In this document: positions 24,406-36,071 of the stretch, one piece after another
Layout of the letters: every line of letters starts with the position of its first letter
Position numbering within the stretch: position 1 is the stretch's first letter
Source of the DNA: Coprinopsis marcescibilis
Taxonomy: Eukaryota; Basidiomycota; Agaricomycetes; Agaricales; Psathyrellaceae
Reading direction: 5' to 3'
NCBI GenBank assembly: GCA_004369085.1
Contig: ML210234.1
Coordinates: forward strand, 52,683 to 115,326
DNA: 62,644 bases
Notes under the pieces: generated by a model
What the model was told of the DNA's origin: nothing
Seen by the model: only the letters and a program-made list of their open reading frames with translations
Databases searched by the model: none
Position numbers and translations under genes: made by a program

Positions 24406-24690
24406 ATGTCAGGCATTAAAATTCGCAACCACTCTAAATACCCGAACCTCCGCGCCTTTGTCTCCAAGTTCAGCAATGACAAGGGGTCACACGAGTGGTT
24501 CCCTGTTCCCGCAGAATTTGACGACGACGAAGAGTCCTTCTGGGCCAGGGAAGGCTGGGATTGCGTCGTGTTTGATGATGAGGAGAGTAAGCAAAGGAGG
24601 GAGTGGTATCTTGACTCCTCCAATGCGGTGTTGGAGGTTACGTTTTTTGGGTTTGACGAAGAACTGGGAGTCGATAAGCACACCGAGTAG
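24406..24690 (+). CDS. small conserved-looking protein, 94 aa, unknown function
   Basis: Intronless. The start MSGIKIRNHSKYPNL is followed by AFVSKFSNDKGSHEWFPV, an acidic stretch DDDEES, WAREGWDCVVFDDEE and a beta-rich end VLEVTFFGFDEELG. There is no signal peptide or membrane segment. The layout (polar strand, GS.EWF, W.R.GW..V.F) resembles a small beta-sandwich protein seen in Agaricomycetes, but I cannot name a family. It lies between the plus-strand membrane protein and the minus-strand reductase copy 4, converging on the latter. Confidence 0.55.
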   Translation: MSGIKIRNHSKYPNLRAFVSKFSNDKGSHEWFPVPAEFDDDEESFWAREGWDCVVFDDEESKQRREWYLDSSNAVLEVTFFGFDEELGVDKHTE

Positions 24691-24877
24691 TATGAAGTAC
24701 TAAGTAGATCTTAATTTGGATGTTAAGTTGGGGCATCCAACGTGCCAACGACTGAGCAGATCAAGTGGTCCCTGTTGAATCTTCAACGCCATTCTCATAA
24801 TATACAGTGCTTGATTCTATCAAATCGATTCATAATCGCATTTCCGCGTGTCATTTAGACTGTCCCCACCTACTATC

Positions 24878-26549
<1,672 letters not shown>

Positions 26550-27509
26550 TGTTGGTGTGAGTATGTCTGTAAGGTAAAGTGGGTAGAAGTGATTTGTTGT
26601 GCCCATATCGAAGGAAATGTGCCATGTTATAAAGGACCAGGGGATCCACAGCTAGGGCGTCTCGGGCTCGAATTGTCCAAGTTGAACCCTGCAAACGGTC
26701 ATGCTGAGATCCTGCAAATTGTTTGGCAGCATGGACGTCATTATTACGGAGATATTCTCATGAGTACTGAGTAAGATGGGTCTCAAGTAATACGTATTTA
26801 CAGCTTTAGGGCGAGATATCCTATGAGCGCTGTATAGTGAGCCCACTGGAAAAAAGAACTATACCGTGCTCCCACCTTCTCACTCCGCAGTTAGCTGAGA
26901 TCGATAGGGGCTTCTCGGCGACCTCCCAGTGGTCAGAACCGTCCATCTATGATGCATAAGGTCATACTTCATATCATTTTCCGGCTATCATTTACAGGAC
27001 TGGCATAATCTTGAGTTTGTAGGCATTCGGTCCGGAGATCGAGGGTGTCTGACGGTTTTCAAGGCCAGTGTTGTCCCTCAGAAAATATGAACATAAAGAG
27101 AACTGTTGAGGTGGAAGTGAAGCTCAGAGTATGCGCAAGAACTTCTCCAGTCCCATACCGTACAAGCAATCACACTACTTAACGTAGCACCACGACGGAT
27201 ACTACGTAGTAATAGTTATTATGTGTTACGGCTACACGGAAAATGATGCTACCGAACATCTAATATCTAATGGTAATACGGTTTGTTCTCTGATTGATCC
27301 ATACCAAAGGCATATGATGTATTAGCTGTTATACCCTCCGTTAGAACGGTGAGAGATATGTTGCCCAAGACCGCGCTTTTCGTGCAGTGGGCAAAGTACC
27401 TCAATCACTCCGGATGACTCATGGCCCGTAGACCTATTGGAAAGAACTTCTAGAAGGCCGATTAATATGTTTCAACACTCGTACATATCTAGACTCAATG
27501 ACCATTATG
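26550..27509. other. intergenic
   Basis: Upstream of reductase copy 4 and downstream of GST-3. No gene seen. Confidence 0.5.
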
Positions 27510-28443
27510 CTACGCATTATGATTTTCATATTCCTGTAGAGCTCCCACAAACCTCTTCCACCGCCCTCCGTGCCATCCGGCAACGAAATGCCACTCCTCA
27601 CTATCCTCACCCCAAACATTCCTAATCCAAGCCAAAACTCCGCCAATCACGAAATCTGCGAACACAGGTTTGACGCCCATCAAGAACGGGCTTTCCGAGT
27701 CGCTCGTTCCCAGGTGCCCCGTTCCATCAGAGGGCCGATCCCAACTATCTCCTTCCCCACCAACCAAATCATTTATACTCAACCACCTATCAACACTCCC
27801 AAAACCCTCCTTCACTCTCAACCACGCACCCTCCCTCCCAGGCGCACCACGTCCGTACAACTCACGCATGCTCTTCACGCTCTTGCCAAACGTCTTCTCC
27901 CTCGACTCTGTAAAGAATTCCCTGCTTCCCCGAGATCCGACGCCATCTGCACCACTGTTAAGCATATCCACAACCCCGGGTACCATGATCTCCCAAATAG
28001 GAGTGCCACTCAGAACCCTCCCAACAAACGCGCTCAAGAATGCCGCTTGGAGCGCCTGCGTACCCTCAGGGAAGGCCTTTGGTGTCTGAGGGTACCTCCA
28101 ATCCAGGTACTTCATTATCTTTGCTGAATCGGAAACGTAGATGCCCGTTCCCATTTGATAAGAGGAATCATATATCGCAGGGAGCGTGTAAGCCTCTCTT
28201 CCGCTAGGCGTTACTCGACTCGGTGGAACCCCCTTCGCACGACATAGTGATTCAATATCAGGGAATTCGACCCATTCCGTCCTGAAAGGTATTTTCTTGT
28301 AGTTGAGAGAATATCTGTGTGTAAGATTATTCACAAAAGGGCGGCCGAAAGAACGACGAATTAGATTGGTACCTTACTCTCCAGGTGTTCGGTGACCAGG
28401 CACGGCCAGCATATCTGCATGGGATATCGAAGAAGACAAGCAT
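27510..28443 (-). CDS. glutathione S-transferase, etherase-like, with C-domain insertion (GST-3)
   Basis: Exons 28443-28373 and 28314-27510 give 291 residues. The start MLVFFDIPCRYAG is followed by WSPNTWRVRYSLNYKK; then YTLPAIYDSSYQ, ISDSA-type VSDSAKIMKYLDWRYP, and a C-domain ending IRNVWGEDSEEW, GGRWKRFV. The intron splits an Arg codon in phase 2, as in GST-1 and GST-4. Compared with the ~267-residue GSTs it carries an extra Gly/Asp/Ser-rich loop (GGEGDSWDRPSDGTGHLG) before the FADFVIGG helix, which may alter the substrate pocket or an interface. Same strand as the SDR and SNARE genes to its right. Confidence 0.87.
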
Positions 28444-28717
28444 AATTGAATGGACAATTGGTTCCAGATAGCTCGACTTTACATATCCTTCGCTTTCTTG
28501 TTCCGTACATTTTCCGAAAGTCAACTCCCACGTGAACCATATCTTCCATTCGTGACCATGCCAAGGGAGTCTAGACACTTGTTACTGATAATTTACGATA
28601 ATATTAATACTATACACAGAGTATCTTGGATGATATAAAGAGACGAGACAATCCCCACGGGTGCGCTTCCAGCCACCTATTCTCCCACCGTGGACACAGT
28701 ACTTGGGTATACACCAT

Positions 28718-29946
28718 TTAAGTAATCTTCTTCCCCGCCATCCCACTTTTCATTGACCAATACCTGCCAACCTCTTCGCAGATCGGATTAACCGCCTTGA
28801 GCGCACTCATCATCACGCTCTGTCGAATCGGGAACGAAACAACCCCAACCCCGCCTCTCTCCACCGCCGACTTCATCCTGCTCGCCAAACTCTCCGCACT
28901 CGCAAACTCGAGCCCAGGGACAGTACTTCCTTGCCCGCGCATCTTTTGAGTCATACGGGTATCGATAAATCCTGGCTCAACAGTGACAACGTCGATATTG
29001 GACGCCGAGGCGAGAACGCGGAGCGAGGTGGAAAAGTTGTTGATGAACGCCTTGGTAGATGCGTAGGTAATCATGTTGGCTGGGCTGAACAGACCTGCGA
29101 CAGAGCCGACGATGCACTGAGAATAAGGATCGTTAGTTCAGTCAATCGAGATGGGGGAAGAACACCTTACGATTTTTCCGTATTTCCGACCCTTCATCCT
29201 TTCGTACATGGTCATGGCCATTGCAACAGTCCCAGAAACATTGACCCTGATCATTTGCTCGGCAACGTCCTACACGAGCAGATCAGCCAACAACTCGCTG
29301 TATTCGCCTCGAGAGCACTAACCACATTCCACGGAGTACCATCCTTCAAGTGATTGGAAATTCCACTAATCGCGTACAAATGGGAGATTGGACCATACTT
29401 CTCATCAAGTATCGAAATCGCCTCCGCGATGGCTTTAGGCGACCCCGCCAAGTCAATGGTCTCCATCTGCAGCGTCGCCGGGGTATCGCCCAACTGGATC
29501 AAGGCGTTCCTCATCGAGTCTACGGCGTGCATAAGTGCTTTGATACAACCAAACGATGGATAGAATCATGACCAAGACCCACCAGCATTCTTGGAAACAG
29601 CGATAACCGTGGTCCCGGGCTCCGGGCAATACTGCTTCAGAACCTCCAACCCAATGCCCCTGGAAGCACCGACAATCAGAACCACCTTGCCCCGCTTAAG
29701 AGAAGCAGGCGGGGGTAACAAGGTCAAGCTCCTCCTCGAAAACAAGGCCCTGGTGAATGCCAACGGCAGAACAACCATACTGGTGAAGAAGAGAGAAGCG
29801 CAAGCCGCCACAATGGTCGCCATCGAGATCATCATGTTCTGGACGGTGTACTCGATGGTAGGGATCCAGCGGGGTCGCATTTTCATACGATTCCCGGTAA
29901 CTTCGATTGGGGCGAGGGCGTCCCCGCCATTTCCTGTGGACATCAT
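28718..29946 (-). CDS. membrane-anchored short-chain dehydrogenase/reductase (SDR-1)
   Basis: NAD(P)-dependent oxidoreductase, probably at the ER membrane. Exons 29946-29583, 29537-29323, 29269-29171 and 29116-28718 give 358 residues. A hydrophobic segment (MISMATIVAACASLFF, then MVVLPLAF) precedes the Rossmann domain. The cofactor motif is LIVGASRGIGLEVL, followed by YAISGISN, a GSVAGLF strand with the catalytic Ser, and the active site YASTK. The C-terminus after PGFIDTRM is typical of classical SDRs. The ATG at 29946 (MMSTGNGG) was chosen; the frame stays open to 30147, so a longer N-terminus is possible. The substrate is not predictable: 3-ketosphinganine-, steroid- or retinol-type enzymes share this layout. 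Confidence 0.82.
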
Positions 29947-30364
29947 GAACGAGGAGGATGGTACTTGATTTAGCGACCTTGGTTTAGGCGATAGGGGCGG
30001 AAACGGTATTTGGCGGATTGCGGGTATTGTTGGTGCTGAGATGAGGATGTGGTTTGAGACGAAGGAAGGGCGATCTTGGAGATGGGACCGCATTTTATTG
30101 TAGCGAGGGAATAGCGTCGTCCTGAGACGGCGTGTGACGTCATTCATTCATTGCGAGACGCATTACGCTCTAGCTTCTGGCTGCTTCGAAATACAGGAGG
30201 AAGTGTTGAAGGAATGAGCCTGCAATGCGAAGGAGACCGATCATCAGTCCTCAGATACGCAACCAATAAAAACCACCGACGCCGCCGGCGTACAGGGCAT
30301 AACAATAAAGGTTGTAGGGCCGAGGAGGATTGAGGGTTAGGGCTTGCAACAAGTGCAAAAGTAT
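29947..30364. other. intergenic before the tRNA
   Basis: Upstream region of SDR-1 and 3' flank of the tRNA. AAAA at 30356-30359 is a TTTT run on the minus strand, a weak Pol III terminator. Confidence 0.4.
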
Positions 30365-30437
30365 TAGCAACAATTCGTTTCGATCGAATGACCTCAGGGT
30401 TATGGGCCCTGCGCGCTACCGGCTGCGCCATGTTGCT
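30365..30437 (-). tRNA. initiator tRNA-Met (anticodon CAT)
   Basis: A 73-nt cloverleaf without intron. The acceptor stem AGCAACA pairs perfectly with TGTTGCT (A1-T72). D-stem GCGC/GCGC, anticodon stem CAGGG/CCCTG with loop CCCATAA, variable region AGGTC, T-stem ATTCG/CGAAT with loop ATCGAAA, discriminator A. The A1:U72 pair, the three G:C pairs at the base of the anticodon stem and A54 in place of T54 (ATCG, not TTCG) are the eukaryotic initiator identity elements. It starts translation with Met-tRNAi in the eIF2 ternary complex. It lies on the minus strand between SDR-1 and the Use1 gene. Confidence 0.95.
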
Positions 30438-30694
30438 GCTATACTCCGGGCTTGCTTGGCACCGCTGATCGCCAGAGGGCCATCCTACGAACAATAGATT
30501 AGCCAAAATTTAGCCTGCGAATAATTTTATTAGCTCAGACGAACTGCAATGAATGTATATAAGCAGGTAACTCGATACAACGGTTTCAAGCACCCACAGA
30601 ATTCGATCTAAAACGGGTGCAGAACTACTCGTCCGTCCAATGTCCAACAATTCCCGTGACGAATGTCCACCCCAAAACTCGCACAACTCTTCCC

Positions 30695-31895
30695 TCACTT
30701 CCTTGAGAACCTGATCACACCAATCATGACGACGAATAGCAACAGGACTACCAAAACGATCCCAAGCGTCATCCAGGTCGTGCTCCCTGTCAATTTATTC
30801 AACGCTACCAGCCTCCCCTTCTCCTTGTGCATCACCCCGTGATTCTGCTCCAGCTTCTGCGATGCGTCCTCCACGACCGCCTTGTCTTTGGCCAGGTTCT
30901 CCGAAAAGAAGATGGCGTTGCGTTTTAGTTGCGAGGCCATTACTTCCAGCTGGTTGGACAGTTCTTCGTGAAGTGAGGAGTGGCCGATCTGTCCTTGAGC
31001 ACGGGCACCGAAGGGCTTCCGGCTCGTCGCTGAATGGCTCGATGCATGCACAGCAGTTGCGGTAGATGTCGAAGCACCTGACTGAGGTCGGAAGAACGTC
31101 GGCTGGTAGCTTGTAGGAGGAGGCGAGTCCGACCTTGGCTCAAAATGACCTGCCGATACTAAGCTCGCAGAAACTATATCCTCTAGCTCTGGTGGTGAGA
31201 GCAAAAGATTGTCGGCAGATTCGAGGATTGGAGAAGGTCGTTTAGTTCCGGTTGGGGATTTATCATCGTCGACGACCAAGTTGAATTCTTCAGTCCGAGG
31301 GGTAGAATTGTCCCCTATCGAAGGGGAAGGTGATGGTTTGGGAAACTTCGCAAGTATCGACGGAGGCCGCTGCAAGGGTTCGGTGTGTTTCTGAAAGCTC
31401 AGTATGAGCACCGTGTTGTAATACCCTACTGAATAGTTACTTGCCTGGACCTGGCCCTTCAAGAAGGTCTCCACCCTGTCCAACCGAATCTTGAGCTCAT
31501 TCATTTCCTGGACCTTCTCATCGACTACAGGACGACTACGCGCCTGAACGTGGTAGCCACCAACGAAGCCCATGTTCATGTCATGTCCAATGCCATAGTC
31601 GAGTGGAGATTGGGGCACCAAAGCGGTGTCATAACCCCCAGTCCGGGATTCCACATGCTGCACGAGCTTCCGTGCATATTTCACTTTCTGTCCTGAATTC
31701 AAAATGGGAAAGAAATGAATATGTTGAGACAGGTCTTACCTGCAGATCCTTCTGGGCCCTTAACCGCACCTGAGACTTGCTGTTATCGCCCCCTGCCTCC
31801 CATTCCCCAGGAATCTGAACGCTTTTCTCTAACCGCCGCAGCAAGCGATGCAAGTTGACCTCGTCGTGGTGGGCTTCCGAACTCATTACGACCAT
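30695..31895 (-). CDS. USE1: Use1-type SNARE of the ER
   Basis: Unconventional SNARE for Golgi-to-ER retrograde fusion, partner of Ufe1, Sec20 and Sec22. Exons 31895-31740 and 31687-30695 give 382 residues. The N-terminal part EVNLHRLLRRLEKS is followed by QVRLRAQKDLQKVKYARKL. A long Ser/Pro-rich linker leads to the C-terminal SNARE helix HEELSNQLEVMASQLKRN, then FSENLAKDKAVVEDASQKLE, a basic/Thr linker and one C-terminal membrane span (MTLGIVLVVLLLFVVMIGVI). Inside exon 2, the 54 nt at 31387-31440 could be an in-frame GC-AG intron (CAG then GCAAGT, ending TTTCAG); removing it deletes 18 hydrophobic residues and gives 364 residues. An in-frame ATG at 31886 is an alternative start. Confidence 0.85.
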
Positions 31896-32638
31896 CTCGA
31901 ACTGAGAAAGAGCAGGTGAATTTGTGGAATAAAGATAAAGGACGGGAATAAATAGAGAGTCAGCGTTGCAGCCTCGCTGCGCTAGATGAAAGACGTGTTG
32001 TGTCCAGGAGTGACGTTGTCGGCTTGGCATGAGGTTTGATGTCCAAAGCCATTCAGGCCAAACATTGTCCTAATTTAGATCATGGCCTCGATGTTCCCAG
32101 CAGAGGTTATTTTCCGACCCGGAAAACTGCTCAGAGGTATACAATGCTGTACCTAAATGATAAGTTCCAATTGCATCATTCTCGCCCATTTGATTATCCC
32201 TTTCGTAACTGGCCTTGCCTAACGATCTCCGAATTTGAAGGGCATGGGAGAGGCGCCTTACCAGTTTGGTGTGCTACATATCATTACTAGTTGTATACAT
32301 ATACTTCAAGAGATATGTAAAGCAGACGCAAACAGCTGCTGGGATCCAACTGTTCCACCTAATATCAGCACCAAGGTCAAGATTTTATCGGAATTGCGGG
32401 TGCTGTGCGTGTTTTTTTAACTGTTTCAAGTTTAATGGCAAGCGATATAGGGAGAGCTTGATTCTGATGCTGTGCATGGTACCAGAACCGCGACTTCCTT
32501 CGTTAATTGACGTAAAAAGGACTTCAAAGAGTATAAGTAGGCAAGTAGCATCGATTCGCTTAACAGCCACTTTTGCCCGACGGTCACTCAAAAACCTTGA
32601 CCCATCCCATTCACCCGCCCACATCTAAGCCTTGAGAG
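31896..32638. other. intergenic
   Basis: Divergent spacer between the SNARE gene and a small hypothetical gene. TATAAG at 32532-32537 lies about 100 bp before ATG 32639. No other gene seen. Confidence 0.45.
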
Positions 32639-33159
32639 ATGGGATTTTTCAGGAGGTCCAGAAGGTTTACTATCGCAGGAAGCCTGCTCTTGGAGATCAA
32701 CGGGCCTTGCAATCTGATTTATGTCGATAATAGACGCACTGGTCCTGCTGAGAGGGCCCGTGCTCCAGAAGCCTCAGTGGTTCCTCGTGAGTGTTGTCCA
32801 CCCTTTGAGCTCTCTATCGTTATATCGCTTTCAAATTCCACCGTCTGAAACATGCTCCGTCTTTTTTAGCCCAAGCCCCCGACACACCTGCAATGACGAC
32901 CCCGATCGATGAGCAACTTGAGATTCTTACCGTTGACAGAGGTGGGCAACACCTCTCCTCTAGTATGGCGCCTAACACTAATAGCGGAATGCTCTTTCAG
33001 ATCGCCCAAGCGATAGGGAGACTGGGACTCAGTCAACTATTCCTATGGAAGGCGATCACAATGCCATGCCCAAACGAGGATTCTTCCGTCGCTTCGTTGC
33101 CTTCGTCCGCCACTCTTTCCGAGAATAAGAGACATGAAGGACTCCGAGTGGCCTGCTAG
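32639..33159 (+). CDS. hypothetical protein, 145 aa
   Basis: Exons 32639-32786 and 32870-33159 join in frame through a GTGAGT donor and a TTTTTTTAG acceptor. The start MGFFRRSRRFTIAGSLLLE is basic then hydrophobic. The rest contains INGPCNLIYVD, a Pro-rich link (PQAPDTPAMTTP) and a moderately hydrophobic segment GMLFQIAQAIGRLGLSQLF. No domain is recognised. Support is only the good splice signals and continuous phase; it could be chance. Confidence 0.38.
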
Positions 33160-34313
33160 ATATTTTCTTCCATATGATTTGTTACTCCCCATGCAGCATG
33201 CTCCATACACCATAGTTGACACAAGATCTCTAAATCGAGTAGACAAACCTTAAAAAGAAGAAGAACACAAGCAATACAAGCATTGAAGAGATATAGCGTC
33301 CTACATGCAACAGCCATAGGATTGGTCACTACCAGTTCGCTCCCCCGCAAGTTTTCTCTTGCTTGCTGCCACCTGATATCGCCCATCGAAAAACAGATTT
33401 TCCCAGCACATGGAAACCTCCAAAGAACTAGAGCTGCAGACGAAAATCAGTTCTGGAATAAGAAAATCTATCCAGGACCACACCGTATATCCTTGCTTCG
33501 TCGAGTTCGTAGATTCCGTTGTCCTCAGAATCCAGATCCATCTGGTATTTTTAACCGATCAGCTGGCTGCTGGAGTAGCCGGAAAGACTGTGGTACTACA
33601 CCAGTAACCAGCAGAACGGGATACCCCGGGGCGAAAGCCTGGATTCTTGACCGCCTGTGAGAAGCTCACTGAGATAGTGTTGAAATTTTGGACCGTCCTA
33701 ATGCATCCTCAGGTCGATATAATCCAAGCTTGTACCAATGAAAGTCAAAGATGAAGTGGATTGAGGATTCCTGGGGCCATTCTGCCAAGTCTAGTCAGCC
33801 AGATAAAAACGTACAGCTGGAAAAGTGCTCACAATTCTCAACTTGGCTCGGTTCCATAGTGAATCTATAGTTTTCTGCCCCGACTAAGCACATAACAACT
33901 GGTAGATCATGGAGGGTGTTTGAACTGCAAAGGTAATTCACAATAATCGATGAGAGAAAGGAAGGAAACAATGTTGAAACCTGAAAGTCGCCTCTCGAGA
34001 ATTCGGGTCGCACCCCATCCAGGATTCCCAAATTGGCAACACCCCGATAACGGTCATTAATCGGTTTCAGAGATCATTCGATAAACGCAGGTTTCTTCAT
34101 TCGCTGGTCGTCCACGCTCTCAGACAGTAGAGAGATAGCAGACACCAAGTTGAATTTATAACACACGGGTAACAAGTAATACGACGAACAACAGCCCCAC
34201 AACGTAAATAAAGCATAAATTAAAATGTAAGAAGGAAGAAAGTGTCTCTGGTGAAATGTTATTGTCCTCTTCGCCTCGTCCTTGAAAGTTAGCAACAAAG
34301 GTGAAAAGATGTC
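33160..34313. other. intergenic
   Basis: About 1.15 kb. The right part is probably the 3' untranslated region of the minus-strand SH3 gene. Short frames on both strands look random. Confidence 0.45.
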
Positions 34314-36071
34314 CTAGGAGAACTGCCCGTGGTAGCTATCAACCCTCTTCGGAGAAAGCGGTGGAGATCGAGAAGGTTCCGTAAGACATGCTGCAGGGAT
34401 CAAACCACGCTCGACGCCAAAGGGGTCTTGGGATTTCTCCACGATAATCCAGCCATCGTCAAATGTGCGCAAAACGATGACCTTGTCGCTGGGTCTAACC
34501 GAGATCTCGTCCGAGAGCGTGCCGATGAACGGGCGAACAACAATCTTAGGCTGCAATGCCGCAGGAAGCGCGAAACTACCAGTGGATTCCGGTCGACTGC
34601 AATCGAAAGGGCTATCGGAATACCGAGCGCTCGTGACCTTGATTGACCTTGAAGATTGAGGGTCAGAGAACGGGTTATCCGATGACGGGTCATGATGTTC
34701 CATGATGGACGACAGGTGATGAGAAGTTGTCCCTGTGGCTGCCGATGTTCGTTTGGAGGAAGGCGGAGTGCGACCTGGCGGCTTAGGGAATGAGAACGAG
34801 TTTTCGCGACTGAGGCCGGCGCCGTGGTACCCGCCCTCGGCCGTATCGATACTCGCACGAGCGTAATGAATCACCATGAAGTGTGAATCCTGACTGGAGT
34901 TGGTGCTTCCAACAGAGAATCTTTTCTCTGGGCCTGGAACCATGCTGTCTTGATTGTCAGCGAACGGGTCGAAACCATCACCGCGTATCTCAGCCATTGG
35001 TGGTGGAGCAGGGGCAGCGGTGGGCTGGAGAAGATTGAAGTATGACTCAGGACGAAGGGATTGGTCGACTCCAGTCACGAAGCTGCTCCTAGGAGACGAC
35101 CGTTGCGACTCGTCATGGTAGGGAGTCGGCGAGCCTCGCAGTCGATTGAACCACCAATTGTCGCGACGTTCTACGCGGCGCGACCTTAGATGACGTCGAA
35201 CGAGGAACAGAAGGCCGAACACGAATATGAGGAAACAGATAACTGCGACTGCGATGATGATGCCGTTAGAAAGGTTGGCATTGGGACCTCCCGGACGGTT
35301 AGGGTTGGTGGGGTCAGTGTTCCAGGGATCATCACCCGTGACGGTGCCAGTAGGATTGAATCCTCTTCCGGAACCTCTACCGCCTCCTCCAACGCCCCCA
35401 CCCCATCCACTGTTTCCGTTTCCATTCCCAGAGCCATCGCCGTTGCCATCTTCTCCAGAAAGTTCAGCGTTCAGAGCTGTCCCATCGTTCCCGTCTTCAT
35501 CTTGGCCGTTGGCGCCATTGTTGATGTTATTGCCGTTCGGCCTTTGTGAGTTGTTATTGTTTGAACCAGACGAATGGGGACTGTCAGCAGTATTGGTGTT
35601 ACTGTTGTTGCGACTGTAGCTGGGGGAGGTGTTGGGACCTTGAGTGCCAGATGGACCTGGTTCCTCTTCGCCTGGCTCTTCAGGCTGGCCAGGAGGAGGC
35701 TGCTGGGGAGGAGTTGGAGTAGCGTTGGGAGGGTTGGGTTGGTTAGGTGGGTTGGGCGACGGCTGGGTGGGCGGGTTTGGACCCGGTGTGTTCGGTGGCG
35801 GATTGACTACCGGTGGAGGGTTGGGAATAGGGGCAGGCGTGGGCGTGGGCGTGGGCGTAGGGCTTCCACGGTTGCCTCCACCTAAGAGTAACCCCAGCAC
35901 ATCGCCTACCTCTGAGGTGAGAGGTAGTTTGACATTGAGCGTCAAGCCAAGCAAGCGCGGCTGCAAAGTGGGGAACGCAGCTCCCTCCAGCGCGTGAGCT
36001 GGCGTTGGCAGCCCATGGCAAGGTGGCGTGGCCTGAGAGGCTGGATAAGAAGGATTTGCAGGGAGGATCAT
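34314..36071 (-). CDS. single-pass membrane protein with C-terminal SH3 domain
   Basis: Intronless, 585 residues. Residues about 70-135 are Pro/Thr/Asn-rich (repeated PTPTPTP and NPPN), 150-250 are Asn/Gly/Ser-rich low complexity, and 270-291 form the only membrane span (IIIAVAVICFLIFVFGLLFL) followed by basic RRHLRSRR. The cytoplasmic part is Ser/Pro-rich and contains FDPFADN and DNPFSDP motifs. Residues about 508-563 are an SH3 domain (VVRPFIGTLSDEISVRPSDK, VIVLRTFDDGWIIVE, GLIPAACL). Mucin-like ectodomain, one TM and SH3 is the layout of fungal Fus1/Sho1-like sensors and cell-fusion proteins; orthology is inference. There is no clear N-terminal signal peptide, so the start may lie in an unseen exon. 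Confidence 0.82.
   Translation of the reverse strand: MILPANPSYPASQATPPCHGLPTPAHALEGAAFPTLQPRLLGLTLNVKLPLTSEVGDVLGLLLGGGNRGSPTPTPTPTPAPIPNPPPVVNPPPNTPGPNPPTQPSPNPPNQPNPPNATPTPPQQPPPGQPEEPGEEEPGPSGTQGPNTSPSYSRNNSNTNTADSPHSSGSNNNNSQRPNGNNINNGANGQDEDGNDGTALNAELSGEDGNGDGSGNGNGNSGWGGGVGGGGRGSGRGFNPTGTVTGDDPWNTDPTNPNRPGGPNANLSNGIIIAVAVICFLIFVFGLLFLVRRHLRSRRVERRDNWWFNRLRGSPTPYHDESQRSSPRSSFVTGVDQSLRPESYFNLLQPTAAPAPPPMAEIRGDGFDPFADNQDSMVPGPEKRFSVGSTNSSQDSHFMVIHYARASIDTAEGGYHGAGLSRENSFSFPKPPGRTPPSSKRTSAATGTTSHHLSSIMEHHDPSSDNPFSDPQSSRSIKVTSARYSDSPFDCSRPESTGSFALPAALQPKIVVRPFIGTLSDEISVRPSDKVIVLRTFDDGWIIVEKSQDPFGVERGLIPAACLTEPSRSPPLSPKRVDSYHGQFS

Noticed and set aside
35190..35997. Plus-strand Gly/Val-rich frames opposite the SH3 protein
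   Set aside because: Shadows caused by Pro/Asn/Gly repeats on the coding strand.
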